From Candidatus Woesearchaeota archaeon (GTDB lineage: Archaea; Nanobdellota; Nanobdellia; Woesearchaeales; BM511), in assembly GCA_018221175.1 (NCBI GenBank), contig JAAOYE010000019.1, forward strand, positions 1 to 8,873: a DNA stretch of 8,873 nt, in the 5' to 3' direction. The notes beneath the pieces were generated by a model that worked only from the letters and a program-made list of their open reading frames with translations, made no database searches and was not told where the DNA came from. Positions within the stretch are counted from its first letter, which is position 1. Each line of letters opens with the position of its first letter. A program made the position numbers and the translations under genes. This document shows, in pieces, positions 1 to 7,055 of this stretch.

Positions 1-125
1 CCGCCAAGAGGCAAAATGCTCTTATCATTAATCATTAATGTTTTCTTTTTTAATCTATTGGCAGTATTTGCAGCTGCAAAAGCGGCCGCGCCTTCGCCAA
101 TTATTATTAAATTATATTCATTCAT
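1..125 (-). CDS. Mercuric-reductase-like FAD/NAD(P) disulfide oxidoreductase, N-terminus only (partial)
   Basis: Only the first 41 residues lie in the window; the gene runs off the left edge. The start is the ATG at 125, which overlaps the stop of the upstream gene as ATGA, a sign of translational coupling. Residues 5-23 form a Rossmann beta-strand and dinucleotide loop (LIIIGEGAAAFAAANTA, a GxGxxA pattern) for FAD. The visible part ends in LPLGG, exactly where the family continues with the redox-active GTCVNVGCVP disulfide segment. The N-terminus resembles MerA and related pyridine-nucleotide disulfide oxidoreductases more than dihydrolipoamide dehydrogenase, but the catalytic cysteines and the C-terminal Hg-binding cysteines are outside the window. 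Mercuric reduction is therefore inferred; another thiol-disulfide reductase is possible. Confidence 0.75.
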   Translation of the reverse strand, partial: MNEYNLIIIGEGAAAFAAANTANRLKKKTLMINDKSILPLG

Positions 126-475
126 TTTTTATAGCACACCCCTTTTTTATTTTTATATAAAAATTCAATACTGTACGCAAAAATAGCTATTACAATAAAA
201 ATTATCCAAATAATTGACCAGCTTAAATTTATTACTTCTAATAAGCTTAATAAAGCGAGAATACCAACAGCCATAAACCCATATCCTGTTATATGGCAAT
301 GAATCCTGCCACATCTGTTAAAATTAAACAGGCATAAAACTCCAAATGTAAAAAAGAATAATAAATGAATTATATACTTTATTTTGCCTTGTAAAAAATT
401 CGCTATTATAGCAATCAATATTAATCCAATAAATAAAAGATTTTTATATTCATTAGCAAAAATATCTTTTTTCAT
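122..475 (-). CDS. Four-helix membrane protein with CGRxHC motif, mer-locus type
   Basis: A 117-aa protein that is mostly hydrophobic, with likely membrane helices near residues 12-28, 33-52, 64-83 and 85-104 and a short basic C-terminal tail. Between helices 2 and 3 it has FNFNRCGRIHCHITGYGF (residues 50-67), with Cys55, Cys60, His59 and His61. This resembles the NARRCGRxHCYFTGPF segment that I recall from uncharacterised small membrane proteins encoded beside mercuric reductase genes. The next gene is a MerA-like reductase joined by an ATGA overlap, which supports a shared role, perhaps metal binding or delivery at the membrane. It is not MerT by sequence. No clear Shine-Dalgarno sequence precedes the ATG at 475. 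The function is inferred from motif and neighbour only. Confidence 0.75.
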   Translation of the reverse strand: MKKDIFANEYKNLLFIGLILIAIIANFLQGKIKYIIHLLFFFTFGVLCLFNFNRCGRIHCHITGYGFMAVGILALLSLLEVINLSWSIIWIIFIVIAIFAYSIEFLYKNKKGVCYKK

Positions 476-486
476 GGTTTTTATTT

Positions 487-579
487 CTATTTTTTCTGTT
501 CAGCCGCCGCAGGGCAAGACCTATCACCATAATCACAAAACACACAACAACTCTTTTCTGCTGACTCCTTCTTTACCAT
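487..579 (-). CDS. Possible small Cys-rich ORF, perhaps a gene remnant
   Basis: A reading frame starting at the ATG at 579 gives 30 residues ending in KSCCVFCDYGDRSCPAAAEQKK-type sequence (four Cys in 12 residues), with a stop 11 bp before the membrane-protein start. The same frame stays open upstream to a TAA at 652-654 and encodes charged residues (KYAKEEELLQ) before the Met, but has no ATG there. Neither the ATG at 579 nor any codon nearby has a convincing Shine-Dalgarno or TATA box, and the transcript probably starts about 100 bp further upstream. It could be a metal-binding peptide of the mer-like operon, the intact tail of a frameshifted gene, or chance. I do not recognise a family. Confidence 0.3.
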   Translation of the reverse strand: MVKKESAEKSCCVFCDYGDRSCPAAAEQKK

Positions 580-707
580 TTGTAGTAATTCTTCTTCTTT
601 TGCATACTTTTCTTTGTCTCCTTTTCCTCTTCTGAATCCTCTTTTTTCGTTTTAGAATCTTTTTTTATCAACTTCTTCTATTAATCTTGTCGTATATATA
701 TATACAT

Positions 708-715
708 TATTTAAA
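708..715 (-). promoter_or_regulatory. TATA box for the leftward mer-like operon
   Basis: On the minus strand this reads TTTAAATA, the same core seen at the other promoters here. It predicts a transcript start near 684, leaving a leader of about 200 nt before the membrane-protein ATG at 475, unlike the leaderless genes elsewhere. A (TA)6 run at 693-704 lies just downstream and could offer a second weak TATA element. Confidence 0.45.
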
Positions 716-872
716 AAATATGTTTAACTGTTTTATATGTTTCTATTTTATAGGTTAAATCAAAACTCTGTATCTCCCTATCCTCCACCAACATTCATCT
801 AAACTCAATGTTTGATATTGGACCACGGACTCAATCGTTTCCTGCGCTGATATAAATGTCCCCATAACAACC

Positions 873-880
873 TTTAAATA
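873..880 (+). promoter_or_regulatory. BRE/TATA promoter of the UPF0182 gene
   Basis: The sequence AACCTTTAAATA places a TATA core (TTTAAATA) centred about 28 bp before the ATG at 904. This is the spacing at which archaeal transcription would begin at the start codon itself, so the mRNA is probably leaderless. The core and its CC flank match the promoter of the regulator-ATPase operon. Confidence 0.7.
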
Positions 881-903
881 CACTACGAAATATCAAATTT
901 TTT

Positions 904-3618
904 ATGAAGAAGAATTGGATTACTAAGACACTTATTTTTGTTATAGTTCTATTGTATCTATCCCTATCAGGAGTGACTAGGTTTGTTACTGATTATTTGT
1001 GGTTTAACGCGCTTGGATTTGAACAGATTTTTCTTATAACCTTTTTTTCCAAGATCAAATTGTTTTTTATAGCAACAACGGTTTTTTTCGTTTTTGCAAC
1101 ATTTAATCTTTGGATATCATCAAAAATAATTAACAAACCAAAATTCCCTTTCAAATTTAAATTAATAATCATAGCCATGTTATCTTTTGTAATTGGGACG
1201 AGCATTTCTTCAAAGTGGTTTAAGTTTTTGCAATATGTTAATCAAACACCATTTAACATAGTTGACCCTATTTTTGCAAAAGATGTATCGTTTTATATTT
1301 TTACACTGCCTTTATATCAAATCATTTTAGGATTTATAATAAGCACAATAATTCTAACAACCATCTTAGTAGTTGTGGATTATTTAATTTCGTTTATAGA
1401 TATCATTCAAGTCTTAGCAACCAGGCCAAAAATTGAAGCAGGCAAAATCCCTCAGCTAACCAAATCATATGATTTTAAGGTACTATTTACTAAAAGAAAA
1501 GCGATAATTCACTCAGGAATCTTAATCTCAACATTCTTCTTATTATTAGCTGTAAAGCATTATCTTACAAGATTTTCAATAATGTATTCAAAGCAAGGAA
1601 TTGTTGTGGGTGCAGGTTATTCAGATGTTATTGCATATTTGCCAATAATCAAAATCTTGATGTTTTTGGCAGTTATCATGGCAGCATTGCTCTTAGTCTG
1701 GGTATTTTTTATTTCAAAGCAGCCCAAGCTTAGAAAAAGACATATTTTTGCTTATGCGCTAATGGTCTATTTCATATTTGGATTATTAGGACCTACCATA
1801 ATCCCCGGGATTGTACAATCTTTAGTAGTTTCACCAAATGAAATCAACCTTGAAAAACCCTACATTGAAAACAATATAAAGTTTACAAGGTTGGCATATA
1901 ATTTAGCAGATGTCCAGGAAAGAGATTTTGATGTTGAGATAGGACTTACTTCAGAAGTTTTGGATGAAGCTAAAGAAACCATTGATAATGTAAGGATACT
2001 GGATTGGCGTCCACTCACTAAAACATACAAACAAACCCAGGAGATACGACTCTACTATGATCTTGCAGGCATTGACATTGATAGATACAATATTGATGGA
2101 AAATACACACAGGTAATGCTTGCTCCAAGAGAACTAGACCAAACCCAGATAACACCTAATGCGAAAACATGGGTAAATCTGCACATGGTTTACACCCATG
2201 GTTTTGGGGTTGTGATGAGTCCGGTAAACCAAGTTACAAAACAAGGCCTGCCTAATTTCTATATTAAGGATATTCCTCCAATATATACAGTAGATGAAGA
2301 TAATTTAAAGATTTCAAAACCACAGATATATTATGGAGAAAAAGACAATGAGTATGTTTTAGTCAACACAGATACAAAAGAGTTTGATTTTCCAAAAGGA
2401 GATACTAACCAGTACATTAATTACGATGGAACGGGCGGAGTAATATTAAATTCTTTTTTCAAGAAATTATTATTTGCCATAAGATTCACAGATATCAAAA
2501 TCTTATTATCCACAGATATAACACAAGATAGTAAAATAATGTTTACAAGAGATATTGCAAGGAGAATATCAAAAATCACACCATTTTTAGGATTAGATGA
2601 GGACCCTTACCTGGTTATTGATAATGGACGGTTAATATGGATTATGGACGCGTATACACTCTCTGGGAATTATCCTTATTCTGAGAAGTATGGACAAATA
2701 AATTATATAAGAAACTCTGTTAAGGTAACTGTTGACGCGTATGATGGCAGTGTAACATATTATGTTATGGATACAACTGACCCATTAATAATGACTTATG
2801 CCAAAATATTTCCTAAACAGTTTAAAAGTTTTGAATTAATGTCTGCTAGTTTAAAAGAACACATCAGGTATCCTGTTGATTTGTTTAAGATACAATCCCA
2901 GATATACAGTATTTATCATATGGATGATGTAAAAGTCTTTTACAATAAAGAAGATGCATGGCAGATTCCAAACGAGGTTTATGGTGTTGGACAGCAAGTA
3001 GCGGTAGAGCCGTATTATATAATAATTAAACTCCCTCAAGAGAAAAAAGAAGAATTTGTTTTAATGACTTCTTTTACTCCGATAAAGAAGGATAACATGA
3101 TAGCGTGGATGGCTGCAAGATCTGATGGAGATAATTATGGAAAGTTAATATTGTATAAATTTCAAAAAGACAAATTGATTTATGGTCCTTTGCAGATTGA
3201 AGCAAAGATTGACCAGGATTCTGAAATATCACAACAACTCACTCTTTGGAGTCAGCAAGGCTCTAGTGTGACAAGAGGAAACCTGCTTGTGATACCTATA
3301 AAGAACAGCATTTTGTATATTGAGCCATTGTATATCCAGGCAGAAACAGGGCAGCTTCCTGAATTAAAGAGAGTCTTGGTATCTGATGGTGTTCGGGTTG
3401 TGATGGAAGAAGATTTAGCAACTGCGCTTGAAGCTTTGTTTGGCAAAAGCAAAGCAGTAGTTGTTGATGACGAGATTAAAACATCATCCCAACTCATAGA
3501 TGAAGCACAGACTTATTATGACCTTATCCAGGAATCAATGAAACAGGGAGATTGGACAGGTATTGGGAATAGTTTAGACAAGCTGGGCAATGTTCTTGAC
3601 ACACTAAAAAATTCCTAG
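904..3618 (+). CDS. UPF0182 (COG1615) family large membrane protein
   Basis: At 904 aa this is a full-length member of an uncharacterised membrane protein family. The first ~305 residues contain about seven hydrophobic segments (near 8-23, 41-70, 86-99, 137-165, 203-217, 247-270, 281-305); the rest is a large soluble domain, probably outside the membrane. Family hallmarks are visible in order: YLWFNALGFEQIF (31-43), DPIFAKDVSFYIFTLP (121-136), YSKQGIVVGAGYSDV (228-242), SPNEINLEKPYIENNI (310-325), and far downstream WMAARSDGDNYG and LTLWSQQGSSV. The C-terminus closes with the usual short helical GDW...L..L tail. It stands alone on its strand with a leaderless promoter. The biochemical role of the family is unknown to me, and neighbours give no clue. 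Confidence 0.95.
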   Translation: MKKNWITKTLIFVIVLLYLSLSGVTRFVTDYLWFNALGFEQIFLITFFSKIKLFFIATTVFFVFATFNLWISSKIINKPKFPFKFKLIIIAMLSFVIGTSISSKWFKFLQYVNQTPFNIVDPIFAKDVSFYIFTLPLYQIILGFIISTIILTTILVVVDYLISFIDIIQVLATRPKIEAGKIPQLTKSYDFKVLFTKRKAIIHSGILISTFFLLLAVKHYLTRFSIMYSKQGIVVGAGYSDVIAYLPIIKILMFLAVIMAALLLVWVFFISKQPKLRKRHIFAYALMVYFIFGLLGPTIIPGIVQSLVVSPNEINLEKPYIENNIKFTRLAYNLADVQERDFDVEIGLTSEVLDEAKETIDNVRILDWRPLTKTYKQTQEIRLYYDLAGIDIDRYNIDGKYTQVMLAPRELDQTQITPNAKTWVNLHMVYTHGFGVVMSPVNQVTKQGLPNFYIKDIPPIYTVDEDNLKISKPQIYYGEKDNEYVLVNTDTKEFDFPKGDTNQYINYDGTGGVILNSFFKKLLFAIRFTDIKILLSTDITQDSKIMFTRDIARRISKITPFLGLDEDPYLVIDNGRLIWIMDAYTLSGNYPYSEKYGQINYIRNSVKVTVDAYDGSVTYYVMDTTDPLIMTYAKIFPKQFKSFELMSASLKEHIRYPVDLFKIQSQIYSIYHMDDVKVFYNKEDAWQIPNEVYGVGQQVAVEPYYIIIKLPQEKKEEFVLMTSFTPIKKDNMIAWMAARSDGDNYGKLILYKFQKDKLIYGPLQIEAKIDQDSEISQQLTLWSQQGSSVTRGNLLVIPIKNSILYIEPLYIQAETGQLPELKRVLVSDGVRVVMEEDLATALEALFGKSKAVVVDDEIKTSSQLIDEAQTYYDLIQESMKQGDWTGIGNSLDKLGNVLDTLKNS

Positions 3619-3621
3619 ATT

Positions 3622-6342
3622 TTATCCTCTTGTGGGAAATATTTCTTTTTTTTCTCTTTCTTTCAATTCTATTTTTAGAAATAATTTTTTTAGTTCTACA
3701 AATAGTATTACTGTGCTTGACACTATTAATATTAATGCCCAGTCCACCATGTTTAAAGCAGTTGTTCCAAATATGTTTTGTAAAGGTTGAAAATAAATAA
3801 CTGTGAATGTCAAGATTAATGATGTGAGAACACCTAGAAATAAAATTTTATTTGAAAAAAACTGTTTACTAAATATTGTATGATTCCATGTTTTTGCATT
3901 AAATGTGTGAAATAATTCAAACATGATTATTGTTGCAAATGTTATTGTTTGAGCCGTTGAGACATCACCTGTGTTAAACATTTCCCAAAGATATAATGCT
4001 AATGATCCTGCTATTAATATTGGAACTGTTGCTGATATCCTCATAATTACAAACTCATTTAATATACTCTCTTTTGGGTCTCTGGGTTTTTGATGCATTA
4101 TGTGTTTAGTCGGTTTTTCAACACTAAGTCCTATTGCGGGGAATTCGCTTGTGACAAGATTAATAAAAAGTATCATCAGCGCTGTCAATGGCAGGTTTAC
4201 TCCTGCAAAAACCGCAAATAATATTATTAATACTTCTGATATGCTTCCAACTAAAAGATAATATATGAATTTTCTGATATTATCATATATTGTTCTTCCC
4301 TGTTCCACAGCTTTGACTATAGTGGAAAATTTATCATCTTTTAGTATTAACTCAGATGATGCCTTGGCAACATCAGAACCTCTTAAACCCATAGCTACAC
4401 CTATATCTGATTTTTTTAATGCCGGGGCATCATTCACTCCATCTCCAGTCATTGCAACTATGTGTCCAACTTTTTGGAATGTTTCAACTATTCTTAGTTT
4501 TTGTGAGGGTGTTGTTCTTGCGTATACTGACACATCTTCAATTATTTTTTCAAATTCTTCATCGGATAATTCATCCAATTCTTGTCCGGTTAATATACTA
4601 TCTTTAGAAGTAAAAATACCTATTTCTGTCGCTATTGTCTTTGCAGTAATCTCGTTATCCCCTGTTATCATTACAACTTTGATTCCTGCATCTTTACAAT
4701 TTTTAACAGATTCAATTGTTGTCCTGTCCGGCGGGTCCCTAATAGATACTAATCCAACAAAAATAAGTTCTGATTCTACATGTTTTAGTTCTAATGACTC
4801 TGCAGTATGTTCTTTAAATGCAAGACCTAAAATCCTGCATCCTGTTGAAGCATATTTTTCATTTTTCTTTAAGAATCGTTTTTTAATTTTAGATGTTAAT
4901 TTTAATATTTTTCCTTCATGCAGATAATGCTTTGCTTTTTTAAGCAAATATTCCGGGGCGCCTTTAGAATATACAAAATCTTTACCTTTATATCTATGGA
5001 CTGTTGACATGATTTTTCTTGTTGAATCAAATGCATGCTCTTTTTTTCTTTTAAATTTAGAATGGTAATCTAATTTTATCATCCCTGCTTTTCTTGCTAA
5101 TGTTATTAGTGCTCCCTCAGTGGGTTCGCCATCCACTACCCAATCATTTTCTTCTTGCTTTATGTCAGAATTATTGCATAATAAGCCTATCTCTAAAACT
5201 TTAGAAATCGTTTTATGATTTTTTGCATTAACTTCTTCATTCTCTTGTAAAAATAAACCATCAGGGGTATATCCTTCACCTGTAACATTTATTTCTGAAT
5301 CACTTGTAAAAATATTCTCGATAATCATCTTGTTTTCTGTTAATGTCCCGGTTTTATCAGTGCATATAACAGAACAAGTTCCAAGTGTCTCAACTGCTGG
5401 AAGTCTTTTGATAATCGCGTTTTCATTAGCCATTTTTTTAACGCCTAAAGCCAAAGTTATAGCAACAACGGAGGGTAAACTTTCAGGAATTCCAGAAACG
5501 ATTATAGCCATTGAAAAGATTAGCATACTGCCCCAATATACACCATGATATAACCCTACAATAAAAGAAATCAATGATAAAACTGCTGCAAACAATGCAA
5601 CTTGTTTTGATAATTTATCAAGTCTTTTTTGCAAAGGGGTAGTTTGAACCTCTATATTTTTTATTAAATGACTTATCTTGCCAAATTCGGTTGTTTGTCC
5701 AGTATTTACAACAGCCGCTAGTCCGTGGCCATTGGTGACATGTGTTCCTGTAAAAATCATGTTTGATTGTTGTGCAAGGTTTACTTCCTTTTCGATAATC
5801 TCGTTTGTTTTTGTTACTGATAATGATTCCCCAGTCAGGGCTGATTCATCTATCATTAAATTTTCACAAGAGATTATACGTGCATCAGCACCCACAACAT
5901 TTCCTCTTTCAATAACCAAGATGTCCCCTGGCACTAGCTGGGATGAAGAGACTTCAATTGTTTTTCCAGCGCGAATCACTTTAGAATTGTTAGGTACCAG
6001 ATTAATTAAGGATTCAATTTCTTTTGTTGCTTTAAATTCCATGATGAAATTAAGTATTATACTAAATAAGATGATTAACAGAATAACAATGAATTCAATT
6101 AGGTGCCCAATTAAAAGCGAAATAAATGCTGTGAATCCTAAAACCCAAAATACGAACGCTTTAAATTGCCTAATTAATATTTTAATCCAATTAGAGCTTT
6201 TATCAGAAATAATTTCGTTTCTGCCATAATGTGTTATACGTTTATTTACTTCAGATTCGCTTAGTCCAGACTTGGTTGTATTAAATTCTTTAAAAACATA
6301 ATTTGTGGAATACAAATACCATTCTTTATCTGATTGAGCCAT
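3622..6342 (-). CDS. P2-type cation-transporting ATPase
   Basis: A 906-aa ATP-driven ion pump in the Ca2+/Na+,K+-ATPase branch (COG0474), complete by length. Order of domains: N-terminal cation-ATPase segment (1-75), helices M1-M2, actuator domain with TGES (170-173), M3-M4 with PESLP (286-290), phosphorylation motif DKTGT with Asp329, nucleotide domain with KGAPE (460-464), hinge motifs TGDN (560-563) and TGDGVNDAP (632-640), then six C-terminal helices. Catalytic residues are all present. Compared with SERCA ligands, Glu309, Glu771, Asn796, Thr799 and Glu908 have counterparts (Glu287, Glu703, Asn728, Thr731, Glu809), while Asn768 is Ser700 and the bridging Asp800 is Ser732 followed by Glu733. 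The ion is therefore uncertain: Ca2+, Na+ or H+ are possible. It follows the regulator gene by 4 bp and is surely cotranscribed. Confidence 0.95.
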   Translation of the reverse strand: MAQSDKEWYLYSTNYVFKEFNTTKSGLSESEVNKRITHYGRNEIISDKSSNWIKILIRQFKAFVFWVLGFTAFISLLIGHLIEFIVILLIILFSIILNFIMEFKATKEIESLINLVPNNSKVIRAGKTIEVSSSQLVPGDILVIERGNVVGADARIISCENLMIDESALTGESLSVTKTNEIIEKEVNLAQQSNMIFTGTHVTNGHGLAAVVNTGQTTEFGKISHLIKNIEVQTTPLQKRLDKLSKQVALFAAVLSLISFIVGLYHGVYWGSMLIFSMAIIVSGIPESLPSVVAITLALGVKKMANENAIIKRLPAVETLGTCSVICTDKTGTLTENKMIIENIFTSDSEINVTGEGYTPDGLFLQENEEVNAKNHKTISKVLEIGLLCNNSDIKQEENDWVVDGEPTEGALITLARKAGMIKLDYHSKFKRKKEHAFDSTRKIMSTVHRYKGKDFVYSKGAPEYLLKKAKHYLHEGKILKLTSKIKKRFLKKNEKYASTGCRILGLAFKEHTAESLELKHVESELIFVGLVSIRDPPDRTTIESVKNCKDAGIKVVMITGDNEITAKTIATEIGIFTSKDSILTGQELDELSDEEFEKIIEDVSVYARTTPSQKLRIVETFQKVGHIVAMTGDGVNDAPALKKSDIGVAMGLRGSDVAKASSELILKDDKFSTIVKAVEQGRTIYDNIRKFIYYLLVGSISEVLIILFAVFAGVNLPLTALMILFINLVTSEFPAIGLSVEKPTKHIMHQKPRDPKESILNEFVIMRISATVPILIAGSLALYLWEMFNTGDVSTAQTITFATIIMFELFHTFNAKTWNHTIFSKQFFSNKILFLGVLTSLILTFTVIYFQPLQNIFGTTALNMVDWALILIVSSTVILFVELKKLFLKIELKEREKKEIFPTRG
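3637..3665 (+). terminator. Pyrimidine/T-rich probable terminator of the UPF0182 gene
   Basis: Starting about 20 bp after the UPF0182 stop is a T-rich run including eight consecutive T (3646-3653) with further TTTC clusters, the kind of U-tract that ends archaeal transcripts without a hairpin. It lies inside the 3' coding end of the opposing ATPase gene, so it may also simply reflect the Lys/Glu-rich C-terminus of that protein (KEREKKE). Confidence 0.4.
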
Positions 6343-6346
6343 CTTA

Positions 6347-6622
6347 TCAATTCCCCATTTTTTTCACAATTTTATCATAAATCTCAAACAAATCCCTTAT
6401 CTCTTTTATTTTTAAAAAATAAAATTTTTGGGGATGTATTATTTCATAATCAATAAATCCTAGATAATATAGTAATTTTAGATTTTTTGAAGCAGATGAC
6501 TCAGTAATTTTTAATTTTCCAGCGATTTCACGCACGCTAATCTTATCTTTTTTATATAACATATGAAGAATGTCCCTTCTGACTTTAGAATGTATGGCTT
6601 TTGCTAATTTTTCATCCGGCAT
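6347..6622 (-). CDS. ArsR-like winged-helix transcriptional regulator
   Basis: A 91-aa single-domain protein. An N-terminal helix (HSKVRRDILHMLYKKD, 11-26) leads into a winged helix-turn-helix: ISVREIAGKLKIT (28-40), a recognition helix ESSASKNLKLLYYLGF (41-56) and a beta wing at 58-70 ending in FYFLK, then a C-terminal dimerisation-type helix. It has no cysteine, so it cannot use the CxC metal site of classic ArsR/SmtB sensors; any metal or ion sensing would need His/Asp/Glu ligands. It is first in an operon with the P-type ATPase (4-bp gap), and a 26-bp palindrome sits at its promoter, which suggests that it represses or activates its own operon. Start at 6622 is set by the TATA box 26 bp upstream. 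Confidence 0.85.
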   Translation of the reverse strand: MPDEKLAKAIHSKVRRDILHMLYKKDKISVREIAGKLKITESSASKNLKLLYYLGFIDYEIIHPQKFYFLKIKEIRDLFEIYDKIVKKMGN

Positions 6623-6642
6623 ACATAAAAAATATTATCCGC

Positions 6643-6652
6643 AATATTTAAA
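6643..6652 (-). promoter_or_regulatory. BRE/TATA promoter of the regulator-ATPase operon
   Basis: The minus strand reads GAAACCTTTAAATATT; the TATA core is centred about 26 bp before the ATG at 6622, giving a leaderless transcript. The upstream CC and purine-rich flank (BRE position) overlaps one arm of the adjacent palindrome. Confidence 0.75.
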
Positions 6653-6653
6653 G

Positions 6654-6679
6654 GTTTCCATATTGCGCAACTTGGAAAC
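6654..6679. promoter_or_regulatory. 26-bp imperfect palindrome, candidate operator
   Basis: The arms read GTTTCCA..TTGC and GCAA..TGGAAAC about a centre between 6666 and 6667, with 11 of 13 positions paired. It begins directly next to the TATA box and covers the BRE of the regulator-ATPase operon. A dimeric winged-helix protein would bind such a dyad; the regulator encoded just downstream is the natural candidate. A bound dimer here would be expected to hinder TFB/TBP loading, though activation from this position is also known in archaea. Confidence 0.6.
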
Positions 6680-6833
6680 TGTGCTTTTTTAAAAAATATA
6701 GCCAGAACTCTGATGTTACGCACGATAGTACCTGACAGACTTATTCATAAAAATTTTTAACTTAATCTCCTTAAAACTTTGCTGTCTCAATAGAACTAAA
6801 ACCCCCAACTAAGAACTTTGTCTAATAGCGATG
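6680..6833. other. Intergenic region without recognised gene
   Basis: About 150 bp between the regulator promoter and the 3' end of the DUF2892 gene. It contains an AAAAATTTTT stretch near 6749-6758 that could help end the leftward DUF2892 transcript. No convincing reading frame or RNA gene is visible. Confidence 0.5.
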
Positions 6834-7025
6834 TTATCTTTTCTTAAGTGTGTCTATTTTTAGGATGTCGTAGACAAAGCACCACCTGGTAATTATAGTA
6901 AACAACTCCCACAAAGCCAGCAGATAAAACCATGGGCTTATCTTATATCCAAAAAACAGTGCTATTAGAAGAACAATTATTCTAATAATCCTGTCTGCTG
7001 CCCCAATATTTTTGTGTATTCTCAT
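6834..7025 (-). CDS. DUF2892 / YgaP-type small membrane protein
   Basis: With the start at 7025 this is a 63-aa protein beginning MRIHKNIGAADRIIRI, the standard opening of the DUF2892 (inner membrane protein YgaP-like) domain, followed by two short membrane helices separated by a YKISPW turn and ending WCFVYDILKID, matching the family's GWCPLYxLLGI end. An upstream in-frame ATG at 7103 would add 26 residues, but the TATA box at 7046-7055 lies inside that extension and sits 26 bp from 7025, so I chose the shorter form. Many relatives are stand-alone membrane domains or are fused to rhodanese domains; a precise role is unknown. It is a single-gene transcript divergent from the cytochrome b5 lipoprotein. 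Confidence 0.85.
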   Translation of the reverse strand: MRIHKNIGAADRIIRIIVLLIALFFGYKISPWFYLLALWELFTIITRWCFVYDILKIDTLKKR

Positions 7026-7045
7026 ATATTGCAAGAAAGGTTTTT

Positions 7046-7055
7046 TATATTTAAA
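7046..7055 (-). promoter_or_regulatory. TATA promoter of the DUF2892 gene
   Basis: The minus strand reads CATTTAAATATAAA, centred 26 bp before the ATG at 7025, again predicting a leaderless mRNA. This element decides the start codon of the gene. Confidence 0.65.

Larger units (their letters stand above)
580..903. other. Divergent intergenic region
   Basis: About 320 bp between the leftward mer-like genes and the rightward UPF0182 gene. The left half (580-690) is purine-rich on the minus strand and holds short charged reading frames broken by stops. The centre holds the leftward TATA box and a (TA)6 run, and the right end holds the UPF0182 promoter. A 9-bp inverted repeat (811-819 and 889-897) spans the UPF0182 promoter. 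I see no tRNA or other structured RNA. Confidence 0.6.

Noticed and set aside
384..635. Plus-strand 83-codon frame at the left end
   Set aside because: It is antisense to the membrane-protein gene and the purine-rich leader; its Leu/Phe runs reflect pyrimidine-rich DNA, and it has no promoter or family resemblance.
4265..4927. Plus-strand 220-codon frame inside the ATPase gene
   Set aside because: It is an antisense shadow of the strongly conserved P-type ATPase coding sequence; it is Ser-rich without domain features.
5678..6229. Plus-strand 183-codon frame inside the ATPase gene
   Set aside because: Also antisense to conserved ATPase sequence (actuator domain and M1-M2), with no start signals.
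6699..6726. C/D-box-like sRNA (CTGATGT followed by CTGA)
   Set aside because: The C box is imperfect, the element is too short, and no C'/D' pair is present.
6707..6796. GACAG...CTGTC inverted segment in the intergenic region
   Set aside because: Only five to six pairs over a long spacer, as expected by chance; no stable hairpin.
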